A stretch of DNA of 64,000 nt from Streptomyces sp. MUM 178J (GTDB lineage: Bacteria; Actinomycetota; Actinomycetes; Streptomycetales; Streptomycetaceae), in assembly GCF_022414575.1 (NCBI RefSeq), contig NZ_JADWYQ010000034.1, positions 14,543-78,542 on the forward strand, given 5' to 3'. A model generated the notes under the pieces. The model had not been told where the DNA came from. It searched no databases and worked only from the letters and a program-made list of their open reading frames with translations. The number at the start of each line of letters is the position of its first letter. The stretch's first letter is position 1. Both the position numbers and the translations under genes were made by a program. Shown piece after piece: positions 35,804 through 43,215 of this stretch.

Positions 35804-35831
35804 TACCAGCTGGTATGCGGGGACCTAGCAT
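35804..35831 (+). promoter_or_regulatory. palindrome TACCAGCTGGTA and -10 box before the cytochrome gene
   Basis: A perfect 12-bp palindrome (35804-35815) lies 10 bp upstream of TAGCAT (35826-35831), a possible -10 box. This places the palindrome where a -35 region or repressor site would be. Start codon of the cytochrome gene is 43 bp further on. Confidence 0.4.
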
Positions 35832-35874
35832 GCGTCAGCGGGACCGCCTTTGCCGCACCACTGGGAGGAGCCCC

Positions 35875-37524
35875 ATGAACCCTCAACGCATGCCGCGTCC
35901 GTCGCCCGAGTCGGGCCCGGGTCTGAGCCGCCGGGCGCAAGGAGGTGTGGTCGCCGGGGCGTTGGTGCTCCTGCCCCTCATCGCCGTCGTCGGAGGCGAC
36001 GCCCTCCGGGCCGCGCTCGACTTCGCCTCCGGAGTGCTCTCCCTGGTCTCCCTAAGCGCCTCCGTGGCGTGGGGCCTGATCGCCACCGACCGGCTGCTGC
36101 TCTCCCCACGGCACCGTCTGCTCGCCCAGGCCGTGCACCGGACGACCGCGATCTCGTCGCTGGCCTTTCTGCTGCTGCATGTCACCGTGAAGGTGTCGCT
36201 GGGGCATGTCGCCCTGATCGGCGCGCTGATCCCCTTCAGCCTGGGTGTCACCAGCACCGAGGCCCTCATCGGCTTCGGCTCGCTGGCCGGACTGCTGATG
36301 GTCGTCGCCGGCACGACCGGCGCGCTGCGCAGTGCGCTGGCGGGCAATGTGCGGACGGCGGGCCGCTGGCGCCCCCTGCACATGCTGGCCTACCCGGCCT
36401 GGTGTTTCGCGCTGGTGCACGGCCTGTACACGGGTCGGCCCGCGGCCGGCTGGGTGGTGGCGATGTACTCCCTGGCCCTGCTGGGCGTCGCCGCCGTGGT
36501 GTCGCTGCGTCTGCTGCCCGCGCCGCTGAAGCGCACGATCGCCGCCCGGATCACGACCCTTACGGGCAGCGCCGACTCGCCGGCCGCCGAGGAGCAGTTC
36601 CGCCGCAATCTCAGCGCCTCGCCGCTGCCGGGGGCCTCGGGCCTGGCCGGCATGCCGGGTCCGGCGGCGGGCGGCGGCCGTGGGGACCGCACGGCGGGAC
36701 GGCGGGACGGCATGTCCTCGCAGGGGGCCTTCGGGCGGTTCGAGCAGGAGATCAGGCGTGAGTCCCCCCTGGAGCAGACGCGTGTCCAGGCGCCGAGGAT
36801 CGAGGCGCCGTCGCCGCAGCTGTACGAGGTGCCGCCGCCTGCCGAAGCCGGCCCTGACGGCGCGGCCCCCGGGACCGGCCCCGGACCCGGCCGCGGGATC
36901 GCCGCCGCGTACCGCGCCGTCTCCCTGTCGGGAGACCGTGCGGACCACGGCGCGCCGCAGAGCGACGCACCGGGCGCCCCGCTGGCCGAGCGGGTGCCGA
37001 TGACCGAGGAGTTGCCGATCGTGTCCGAGCCGGGGGCTGCCAAGTCCGGGCTGTGGCCCACTCCCTCGCCTCCGCCGCCGACGCCCGCCTCGCCCTCGTC
37101 GGCCGCCCAGGGAACCGCTTCCGCTTACGGAGCCTTCGGCGACCCCGGGGACTCCGTAGCCTCTGCCGCCGCCCCCGGAGGGCCCGCCTCGTACGAGACT
37201 CCCCCCACGCCCTCGTACGACACCCCGTACGGCGTCACGGCGCCGTACGGCGCGGCAGGCGGCTCTTCCGAGGCCGCGTACGGCGACAGCCCTTATGGCT
37301 CTTCGTACGCCCCCGGGGGCGGCGGACACGACGGCCCGTCCCCCTTCGACCCGTCCGGCTCCCCCTTCGTAGCCTCGTCCGACTCCCCGTTCAACGCCCC
37401 CTTGGATCCCGACCCCACCCCCCGACCCTCAGGCGTCTTCGATGAGACGGCGCCGCTGCCAGGGCCGCTCTTCCCGCCCCCGGCGGGGGAACCCTGGCAC
37501 GCACCCGCAGGAGAACGACCGTGA
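35875..37524 (+). CDS. membrane cytochrome b-like protein with four-His diheme pattern and disordered tail
   Basis: 549 residues. Residues 20-215 contain about five to six membrane helices. Two of them carry His pairs, H88-x13-H102 (HRTTAISSLAFLLLH) and H169-x12-H182 (HMLAYPAWCFALVH). This is the diheme spacing of the ferric-reductase/NADPH-oxidase transmembrane domain. No FAD/NADPH domain follows; instead residues ~230-549 are Pro/Ser/Gly/Ala-rich and probably disordered and cytoplasmic. ATG at 35875 with GGAGGAG 5-9 nt upstream. The next gene, a NuoF-ferredoxin fusion, starts inside the stop codon (GTGA), so the two products are probably made in step and form an electron-transfer complex. 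Confidence 0.8.
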   Translation: MNPQRMPRPSPESGPGLSRRAQGGVVAGALVLLPLIAVVGGDALRAALDFASGVLSLVSLSASVAWGLIATDRLLLSPRHRLLAQAVHRTTAISSLAFLLLHVTVKVSLGHVALIGALIPFSLGVTSTEALIGFGSLAGLLMVVAGTTGALRSALAGNVRTAGRWRPLHMLAYPAWCFALVHGLYTGRPAAGWVVAMYSLALLGVAAVVSLRLLPAPLKRTIAARITTLTGSADSPAAEEQFRRNLSASPLPGASGLAGMPGPAAGGGRGDRTAGRRDGMSSQGAFGRFEQEIRRESPLEQTRVQAPRIEAPSPQLYEVPPPAEAGPDGAAPGTGPGPGRGIAAAYRAVSLSGDRADHGAPQSDAPGAPLAERVPMTEELPIVSEPGAAKSGLWPTPSPPPPTPASPSSAAQGTASAYGAFGDPGDSVASAAAPGGPASYETPPTPSYDTPYGVTAPYGAAGGSSEAAYGDSPYGSSYAPGGGGHDGPSPFDPSGSPFVASSDSPFNAPLDPDPTPRPSGVFDETAPLPGPLFPPPAGEPWHAPAGERP

Positions 37525-39110
37525 ACGCCCCCCTCCCCGACGTCCCCGAGGTCCGCGTCGTCGGCCTTCCCCAGCTGACCCAGGGGTTCGACCTCGTCGA
37601 ACGCCTCGACCTCCAGATGCATCTGAAGGTGCACGGACCGTTGGAACCCGTGACCGGAGAGCGGCTGGCCCAGCTCGCCGAGGAGATCTCACTGCGCGGC
37701 CGCGGCGGCGCAGGCTTCCCCTTCGGGCAGAAGCTCCGTGCCGTCGCCAAGTCCTCCATCCGGCGCGGGGTGCGGCCCGTCGTCGTGATCAACGGCAGCG
37801 AGGGCGAGCCCGCCTGCCGCAAGGACACGGTCCTGCTCAACCGTGCCCCCCATCTAATCCTGGACGGGGCGCTGCTGGCCGCGGAGGCGCTCGGCGCACG
37901 CACCCTGGTCGTGGCGGTCACCCGCAACTCCACGGAGATCTCGATACGCGCCGCCCTGGCCGAGCGCGGGCTCACGGACCGCCGCGGCTCACAGCTGCGG
38001 GCCCGGGTGGTACGCACCCCCGAGCGCATGGTCTCCGGTGAGGCCTCCGCCGTCATCCGCGCCGTGGGCGGCGGGCCCGCGCTGCCGCCGGGGCGGCGGG
38101 AACGCGCCTCCGACTCGGGTGTGGGCGGCGCTCCCACGCTGCTGTCCAACGCCGAGACGTTCGCCCAGCTCGCCGTCGCCGCCCGGATCGGGTCAAACCG
38201 CTACGGGCACACCGGACTGGACACCGAGCCCGGCACGGTCATGCTCACGCTCTCCGGGGCCGTGGCACGGCCGATGGTGATCGAGGCCCCCACGGGCGTG
38301 CCGCTGCGCTACATCCTCCAGCTGGCGGGCGCCCCGCCGCTGCCTCAGGGAGTGCTCACCGGCGGCTACCACGGCAACTGGATCGACTCGGTCGCCGTCC
38401 AGGAGGCGGTCCTCTCACGGGAGTCCCTGGCGTCCGTCGGCGGCGCGCTGGGCGCGGGCGCGATCCTGCCCATCGGCCCGGAGACCTGCCCGCTGGGGGA
38501 GGCGCTGCGAGTGGCGAACTGGCTGGCCGCCGAGACCGCGGGCCAGTGCGGGCCGTGCCGCCTGGGCCTGCCGGCGGCAGCAGGCGGGCTGTCCGATGTC
38601 CTGAACGGCGGGGGCCCCGCGGCCCTCGAGGCGCTGCGCGAGGTCACCCAGGCCGTGAAGGGCCGCGGAGCGTGCAAACACCCGGACGGCTCCGCCCGGT
38701 TCTTCGCGTCGACGCTGTCGGCCTTCACGGACGACCTCGCCGCCCATGTCCTGGACGGCGGCTGCGGGCGGGAGACGACGGGTGTGCTGCCGCTTCCGGG
38801 GCCGGGCTACGAGGAGGCGGAGGAGTCCATTCCGAGCGGCGAGAAGCTGGCGGTGGACTGGACGCTCTGCCAGGGACACGGGCTCTGCGCCGACATCGTG
38901 CCCGAGCTGATCAGGCTGGGCCCGGACGGGTATCCGGCGCTGGCGGACGCGGCGGTGCCGGTGCATCTGAGGGGGCGTGCGCAGCGAGCGGTGCGCCGTT
39001 GTCCCGCTCTGGCACTCCGTATCGAACAGGGCCCCGCTCCCACCCCGTCGAAGCGCCCGGAGCTGCCGCCCGGCGGCGGCCGGAAGGCCCTGGGCAGCGG
39101 CCGCAGTTGA
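37521..39110 (+). CDS. NuoF-like flavin/Fe-S oxidoreductase fused to a ferredoxin domain
   Basis: 529 residues. The N-terminal 400 residues resemble complex I subunit NuoF/51 kDa. There is an FMN/NADH-binding glycine loop RGRGGAGFPFGQKL (about 59-72), NGSEGEPACRKD (about 90), an SLBB-like middle part, and an Fe-S motif CGPCRLG with a later Cys in GACKHPDGS (about 340-390). A C-terminal ferredoxin domain (about 440-500) has LCQGHGLCAD and RRCPALAL, the pattern of three-Cys [3Fe-4S] ferredoxins. GTG start overlaps the upstream gene by 4 nt with AGGAG upstream. No NuoE or NuoG is adjacent, so this is not complex I. Likely moves electrons between NAD(P)H, ferredoxin and the membrane cytochrome. 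Confidence 0.82.
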   Translation: MNAPLPDVPEVRVVGLPQLTQGFDLVERLDLQMHLKVHGPLEPVTGERLAQLAEEISLRGRGGAGFPFGQKLRAVAKSSIRRGVRPVVVINGSEGEPACRKDTVLLNRAPHLILDGALLAAEALGARTLVVAVTRNSTEISIRAALAERGLTDRRGSQLRARVVRTPERMVSGEASAVIRAVGGGPALPPGRRERASDSGVGGAPTLLSNAETFAQLAVAARIGSNRYGHTGLDTEPGTVMLTLSGAVARPMVIEAPTGVPLRYILQLAGAPPLPQGVLTGGYHGNWIDSVAVQEAVLSRESLASVGGALGAGAILPIGPETCPLGEALRVANWLAAETAGQCGPCRLGLPAAAGGLSDVLNGGGPAALEALREVTQAVKGRGACKHPDGSARFFASTLSAFTDDLAAHVLDGGCGRETTGVLPLPGPGYEEAEESIPSGEKLAVDWTLCQGHGLCADIVPELIRLGPDGYPALADAAVPVHLRGRAQRAVRRCPALALRIEQGPAPTPSKRPELPPGGGRKALGSGRS

Positions 39111-39206
39111 CCCGACGTCACAGCGGTCCGCCGTCACGGTGCTGCGACAGCAGCCTGTGACGGCGGGCCTGTGACGAATGCCGCGGAGCGACGACAGTGG
39201 CGGAAC

Positions 39207-39243
39207 GCCGAGAGGGCCATCCGGATCGGATGGCCCTCTCGGC
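39207..39243. terminator. bidirectional terminator hairpin
   Basis: A perfect inverted repeat with 16-bp arms (GCCGAGAGGGCCATCC and its complement) and a 5-nt loop. It lies between the rightward NuoF-like gene and the leftward tRNA-Ala gene, 5 nt beyond the tRNA 3' end, and so can end both transcripts. Confidence 0.8.
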
Positions 39244-39248
39244 TTCTG

Positions 39249-39321
39249 TGGAGCTAAGGAGAATTGAACTCCTGACCTCCTGCATGCCATGCAGGCGCTC
39301 TACCAACTGAGCTATAGCCCC
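39249..39321 (-). tRNA. tRNA-Ala (anticodon GGC), copy 1
   Basis: 73 nt, complete cloverleaf on the minus strand. Acceptor GGGGCTA pairs with TAGCTCC and includes the G3-U70 wobble pair that identifies alanine tRNAs; discriminator base A. The D-arm has GCTCAGTTGGTAGAGC, the anticodon stem CCTGC/GCAGG with loop ATGGCAT (anticodon GGC), and the T-arm AGGAGTTCAATTCTCCT. CCA is not encoded. It reads GCC and GCT codons, the main Ala codons here. Confidence 0.98.
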
Positions 39322-39398
39322 TTGCGCTGCGCCGACCGGCTCATCCGATGGAATCGGCCTGCCCGGCTTGGGGTTTCCCCCGCGGCGACATCGACAAC

Positions 39399-39427
39399 AT
39401 TACACGGTCACCCCAGTGCATCACCAA
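39399..39427 (-). promoter_or_regulatory. predicted promoter of tRNA-Ala copy 1
   Basis: On the minus strand TTGGTG (39427-39422) and TGTAAT (39404-39399) are separated by 17 bp, about 75 bp upstream of the tRNA 5' end. The region is AT-richer than its surroundings. Confidence 0.35.
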
Positions 39428-39478
39428 ATCGTTTCCGTTCCGCACGGACAAGGTAGGGAATGTCCGGTTTTGCAGGTG

Positions 39479-39715
39479 CTACGCAGTGGCGAACGAGTAG
39501 AAGCGCTTGAGCGTGCAGTGCTCGTCCAGGAGACGCCCGTAGATGGGCTCCCCTTCGAGCTCCCGGTAGGTCTCGATGGGGTCACCCTTTATGATCAGCG
39601 CCCTGGCACACTCCTCGCACCAGTACTGGTACTCGGGGTTGACCGGGTCCATGTCCCGGACGATCGGCGTACCGCTGTCGCACCAGTCGCATTTCCGCCT
39701 GTGTGCACCCATCAT
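39479..39715 (-). CDS. small zinc-ribbon-like protein
   Basis: 78 residues. Two Cys pairs, KCDWCDSG (about residue 9) and YWCEECAR (about 32), form a likely four-Cys zinc site; the rest is helical and charged, ending TLKRFYSFATA. No named family recognised. The tandem ATG at 39715 abuts the TGA of the 54-aa zinc-ribbon gene with no gap, so the pair is surely co-transcribed. The two genes lie between two identical tRNA-Ala genes on the same strand. A role in RNA or ribosome biology is only a guess from context. Confidence 0.75.
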   Translation of the reverse strand: MMGAHRRKCDWCDSGTPIVRDMDPVNPEYQYWCEECARALIIKGDPIETYRELEGEPIYGRLLDEHCTLKRFYSFATA

Positions 39716-39880
39716 TCAGCTCCAGCTGTGGCCGCAGGCCGTGCACACGTAGGAAACCCCTCCGTTGTCACCGAGGACTTGGGCGACATGGTCGGAACCG
39801 CAGGACGGGCAGGTGAGGTGGGGCGGCGCCTGAGCCGCGGCAAGCAGGTCATCAGCCCCCTCGCTGCTGCTGGCGGACAT
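39716..39880 (-). CDS. 54-residue zinc-ribbon protein
   Basis: 54 residues from ATG 39880 (MSASSSEGADDLL). The C-terminal half is a compact zinc ribbon: LTCPSCGSDHVAQVL and YVCTACGHSWS, i.e. C-x2-C ... C-x2-C, similar to ribbons in transcription factor S and small ribosomal proteins. The N-terminal 20 residues are acidic and flexible. In-frame sequence upstream of 39880 is basic and unlike the ribbon, so a start farther up is unlikely. First gene of a two-gene unit with the 78-aa ribbon protein. Confidence 0.75.
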   Translation of the reverse strand: MSASSSEGADDLLAAAQAPPHLTCPSCGSDHVAQVLGDNGGVSYVCTACGHSWS

Positions 39881-39983
39881 GGCGCTCAACCCTCCCGTTC
39901 TCGCCGGCGTCCCCTCCGGCCGTCTGATTCTGCCATGACCACGCAACGAGGTCAGCGGCGTTCGCGCACGCACTCAACGCGAA

Positions 39984-40009
39984 ATCCCGCCCTCACTGGA
40001 GGACGGGAT
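39984..40009 (-). terminator. hairpin behind tRNA-Ala copy 2
   Basis: ATCCCG-C-CCTC pairs with GAGG-A-CGGGAT around a 4-nt loop with one mismatch, 9 nt beyond the 3' end of the tRNA. Probable terminator or processing signal. Confidence 0.55.
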
Positions 40010-40017
40010 CCGATCTG

Positions 40018-40090
40018 TGGAGCTAAGGAGAATTGAACTCCTGACCTCCTGCATGCCATGCAGGCGCTCTACCAACTGAGCTATAGCCCC
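40018..40090 (-). tRNA. tRNA-Ala (anticodon GGC), copy 2
   Basis: Identical over all 73 nt to the copy at 39249-39321, including the G3-U70 pair, anticodon GGC and lack of encoded CCA. The flanks beyond the tRNA differ except for a few bases at each end, so this is an old duplication or one maintained by gene conversion. Confidence 0.98.
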
Positions 40091-40126
40091 TTGTGTTCTT
40101 CGCGCTCCGCGCTGCGAACAAGAAGA

Positions 40127-40156
40127 ACTTTAGCCGGTGACCTGCCGGAAAGTGAA
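40127..40156 (-). promoter_or_regulatory. predicted promoter of tRNA-Ala copy 2
   Basis: On the minus strand TTCACT (40156-40151) and TAAAGT (40132-40127) are 18 bp apart, about 37 bp upstream of the tRNA 5' end. The -10 box is a good match to TANNNT in a locally AT-rich stretch. Confidence 0.45.
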
Positions 40157-40229
40157 ATCCGGGGTGCCGGGTCCCGTGCGCCGTGGTCGGCGGCGCCGGT
40201 GCGGGGGCCGCCGACCACCGTGCACGGGG

Positions 40230-40964
40230 TCAGTCGTCGTCTCCGAGGACCGGCTCGGGGAGCGTGCCGGCGTTGTGCTCGAGCAGCCGCCAGCCGCGCG
40301 CGCCCTCGCCCAGGACGGACCAGCTGCAGTTGGAGAGTCCACCGAGGCTCTCCCAGTGGCAGGCCTCCAAGCCGAGGAGCCGCCCGATGGTGGTGCGGAT
40401 GGTGCCACCGTGGCTGACGACGACGAGGGTGCCGTCCCCGGGCAGCTTCTCCGCGTGGTGCAGCACGACCGGCGCAGCCCGGTCCGCGACCTCGGTCTCC
40501 AGCTCGCCGCCGCCGCGGCGTACGGGCTCGCCGCGCTTCCAGGCCGCGTACTGCTCGCCGTACCGGGCAACGATCTCGTCGTGCGTCAGCCCCTGCCATT
40601 CGCCCGCGTACGTCTCACGCAGGGCGGCGTCGTACGCGATGTCGAGGCCGGTGATCGCGGCCAGCTCGCCGGCGGTGGCCGCGGCCCTCCTGAGATCGGA
40701 GGCGACGATGGCGTCGGGCTTGAGCGAGGCCAGGAGACGGGCGGACCGGCGTGCCTGAGCGAGGCCGGTCACCGTCAGCTCGATGTCCGTGGAGCCCTGG
40801 AAGCGGCGCTCCAGGTTCCAGGACGTCTGACCGTGCCTCCACAGCACCACGCGCCGGCCGCGGACGGGCCTGTGCGCCGCGTGCGCCGTGGAAGCGGACT
40901 CCCCGGGAGCACCGGACTCGCCAGGGGCGCCGGACTCGCCGGCGCCGTGGGCCGTGCCGTTCAG
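40230..40964 (-). CDS. histidine phosphatase family protein (phosphoglycerate mutase-like)
   Basis: 244 residues from the proposed CTG start. The catalytic motif is VVLWRHGQTSWN (RHG, about residue 42), with the second His in VVSHGGTIRTTIGRLLG (about 195) and the acidic ETYAGEWQGL at about 125. The phosphatase substrate is unknown. No ATG, GTG or TTG lies upstream of the RHG motif except a GTG four residues before it (40850), which would cut off the first beta strand. The CTG at 40964 overlaps the rsfS stop as CTGA, mirroring the ATGA and GTGA overlaps elsewhere in the window. The added N-terminus contains the repeat GESGAPGESGAPGES. Confidence 0.85.
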   Translation of the reverse strand: MNGTAHGAGESGAPGESGAPGESASTAHAAHRPVRGRRVVLWRHGQTSWNLERRFQGSTDIELTVTGLAQARRSARLLASLKPDAIVASDLRRAAATAGELAAITGLDIAYDAALRETYAGEWQGLTHDEIVARYGEQYAAWKRGEPVRRGGGELETEVADRAAPVVLHHAEKLPGDGTLVVVSHGGTIRTTIGRLLGLEACHWESLGGLSNCSWSVLGEGARGWRLLEHNAGTLPEPVLGDDD

Positions 40965-41392
40965 CTCAGCTCACCGTCCGTGCCGCCGGTGAGCCGGGCG
41001 TGCTCCTCGCCCTTGCCGCGGGTCTTCTGCGCGTCCTCGGGGAGCATGATCTCCGGGCAGTCCTTCCACAGGCGCTCCAGCGCGTAGAAGATGCGCTCCT
41101 CGGTGTGCTGGACGTGCACCACGATGTCGACGTAGTCGAGCAGGATCCAGCGGGCGTCGCGGTCTCCCTCCCGACGCACGGGCTTGGCGCCGAGGTCCTT
41201 GTTCAGCCGCTCCTCGATCTCGTCGACGATCGACTTGACCTGGCGGTCGTTGGGAGCGGAGGCGAGCAGAAAGGCGTCGGTGATCGACAGCACATCGCTG
41301 ACGTCGTACGCGATGATGTCGTGCGCGAGTCGGTCGGCGGCCGCCTGGGCGGCGGCGTTGACAAGCTCGAGGGAGCGGTCAGTGGCGGTCAC
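40961..41392 (-). CDS. rsfS: ribosome silencing factor RsfS (Iojap/YbeB)
   Basis: 143 residues. The Iojap/RsfS core is clear: DIIAYDVSDVLSITDAFLLA (about 26-45), NDRQVKSIVDEIEERL, and ARWILLDYVDIVVHVQHTEE (about 85-105). RsfS binds ribosomal protein L14 and blocks subunit joining under starvation. GTG start at 41392. The C-terminal tail is polar and ends at a TGA overlapped by the proposed CTG start of the phosphatase gene. nadD-LCP-rsfS-phosphatase are in one direction with short gaps, a widespread bacterial nadD-rsfS neighbourhood. Confidence 0.95.
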   Translation of the reverse strand: MTATDRSLELVNAAAQAAADRLAHDIIAYDVSDVLSITDAFLLASAPNDRQVKSIVDEIEERLNKDLGAKPVRREGDRDARWILLDYVDIVVHVQHTEERIFYALERLWKDCPEIMLPEDAQKTRGKGEEHARLTGGTDGELS

Positions 41393-41489
41393 AAGCTGGC
41401 TTTCGTCGGCGGTCGGTACCCCTCAAGGGTCTCACGGACCGCCGACGGTCCTCACCGGCATTGTTCCCGGGCCATGGAACTGACGCCGC

Positions 41490-43196
41490 TCACTCCCGCC
41501 CGTACTCGAAGTCCTTGCCGAGGGTGACGGCCACCTGGGCGTTGCGGACGGTTTCGCCCTTCTCGACCGCGCTCTCCGGCAGGCCCAGCGTCTTGGCGAC
41601 CTCCACTGCCTTGGCCTTCTCCGTCTCGTCACCGTAGGTGACGCTCGAGGTGGTTTCGGTGTCCGCCTTGCCTGCGTCGACGACCGAGTAGCCGCCGTTG
41701 ACGAGAGTGACCCGGGCCGGCTCGGCGGCGGCGTCGTCCCCGGTGGCGTTCCGGATGCCCACACGCACGGCGACGCCCTGCTCCGGGGCGCTGACCGAGC
41801 CGCCCAGGACGTCCTTGACCACGCTGTCCGTGGCCTCCTGGCTGAGCGTTCCGTCCTCCTCCACGGGGAGCACGGCGGTCGTGTAGTCGCCGCCCTTGGC
41901 GTGCCGCGCCAGGGAGGCGAGGGACGCGCCGAGGTCCTTCTCCGTCAGCGAGGGGTCGAGGATCTGCGCCAGGGTCTCGACGATGACGGTGGCCGACTTG
42001 GGGTCGTCCGGGAACTTGCGCAACACGCCCTGCATCACCTGTCCGAAGCGCTGCAACTGCTTCTGCTCGGCCTCCCCGGGGGCGAGGTAGGTGGCGTAGG
42101 AGACGGCCGCGCGGCCGTCGAGCGTCTGGTTCTCCCCCTTCTTCACCTGCGGCTCCTCGCCCTTCTTCGCGGCGGGGACCTCGATGTCGGTGGTCAGGTC
42201 GATGCCGCCGACCAGTTCGACCAGGTTCTCCAGATAGGGGGTGTCGAGCCGCCAGGTGCCGCTGATCTTCGCGCCGAGCAGCGAGCCGAGAGCTTCGCGG
42301 GTGCCGGTCGAGCCGTCGTCCTCGACAGACTTTCCGAGGGTGGTGGCCGTGCCGTCGTCCTGGGCGACGGACAGGGAGCGGGGCAGCAGGACGCTCGTGC
42401 CGTGCCCCCTCGTGGTGTTGTCGACGAGCAGCGCGGTGGAAGTGCCCTCCTTCTTGGTGTTGTGCAGATGGACCACGATCACGTCGCGCTTCTGCGGGCC
42501 GGACGCCGCTGTGGTGTTCTGCTTCTGGGAATCGGACATCCCGGGGAACTTGCCCGCATACCAGAGGTAGCCGACGCCGCCGACGACGGCGAGGGCCATG
42601 ACGACGATCAGCCCGACGATGCGGTTGCGGCCGCGGCGCTTGGCCTCCTCGCGCCGCTCGGAGCGGCTCTCGGTGAACTTCAGCCAGTCGATGACGTCTT
42701 CGGAGTCCTCGTCCGGCTCCTCGATGAAGGAGAACTGCTCGGTCCGGTAGCCGCCGCCGTCACCGGCGCCGCCGTCGTCGGCCGGGGCCCTGCGGCGGCC
42801 GGACTGCCGCTGGTCCGGAACGGCGGCATCCGGGACGGCGGTGGAGGTCCGCTCCGGCGTCCCAGGCTGCGCCTGGGCGTGCTGCTGCGGGCTGCTCCAC
42901 TGCTGAGGCGCGTACCCGTGCTCCCCGGCGGAGGCGGCCGCGGGCGCGGAGGGGTCGTAGCCGTACCCCTGCTGGGCGTAGGGGTCGTACTGCTGGGGCT
43001 GGGCGTAGGGGTCGTAGCCGTACCCCTGGCCGTCCTGGGGCTGGGCGTACGGGTCGTACCCGCCGTAGTTCTGCTGCTGCGGCCGGGCCTGCGGCTGAGA
43101 CTGGGGCTGGGCGTACACCGGCTGTCCGTACTCGTCGTAGCCGATCAGCTGCGGCTGCGGGTAGTACGGGTCGTACGGCTGCTGCTGGTCGTTCAC
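41490..43196 (-). CDS. LCP (LytR-CpsA-Psr)-like protein with LytR_C domain
   Basis: 568 residues. Residues 1-120 are a Gln/Pro/Tyr-rich repeat region (YDPYAQPQ, QGYGYDP units). A charged stretch follows, then one membrane helix (about 195-217, IVGLIVVMALAVVGGVGYLW). An extracytoplasmic LCP-like domain (about 240-435) has LVELVGGIDLTT and LDGRAAVSYATYLAPGEAE. A LytR_C domain (about 470-568) has VRVGIRNATGDDAAAEP. LCP enzymes attach glycopolymers to peptidoglycan. The usual Arg residues of the LCP site (YVRxR, RQQ) are not evident here. I recall the S. coelicolor protein at this locus, SCO2578/PdtA, described as a polydiglycosylphosphate transferase. GTG at 43196 with GAGAGGGG upstream. Confidence 0.8.
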   Translation of the reverse strand: MNDQQQPYDPYYPQPQLIGYDEYGQPVYAQPQSQPQARPQQQNYGGYDPYAQPQDGQGYGYDPYAQPQQYDPYAQQGYGYDPSAPAAASAGEHGYAPQQWSSPQQHAQAQPGTPERTSTAVPDAAVPDQRQSGRRRAPADDGGAGDGGGYRTEQFSFIEEPDEDSEDVIDWLKFTESRSERREEAKRRGRNRIVGLIVVMALAVVGGVGYLWYAGKFPGMSDSQKQNTTAASGPQKRDVIVVHLHNTKKEGTSTALLVDNTTRGHGTSVLLPRSLSVAQDDGTATTLGKSVEDDGSTGTREALGSLLGAKISGTWRLDTPYLENLVELVGGIDLTTDIEVPAAKKGEEPQVKKGENQTLDGRAAVSYATYLAPGEAEQKQLQRFGQVMQGVLRKFPDDPKSATVIVETLAQILDPSLTEKDLGASLASLARHAKGGDYTTAVLPVEEDGTLSQEATDSVVKDVLGGSVSAPEQGVAVRVGIRNATGDDAAAEPARVTLVNGGYSVVDAGKADTETTSSVTYGDETEKAKAVEVAKTLGLPESAVEKGETVRNAQVAVTLGKDFEYGRE

Positions 43197-43215
43197 CGGT
43201 GCCCCTCTCCGCGGC

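Noticed and set aside
37521..39110. Part of respiratory complex I
   Set aside because: The NuoF-like protein has a fused ferredoxin domain and no adjacent nuoE, nuoG or membrane subunits, so it is not the complex I subunit.
39249..40090. tRNA genes as attachment sites of an integrated element
   Set aside because: No integrase, partial tRNA repeat or phage/plasmid genes lie nearby; both tRNAs are complete and the genes between them are two tiny zinc ribbons.
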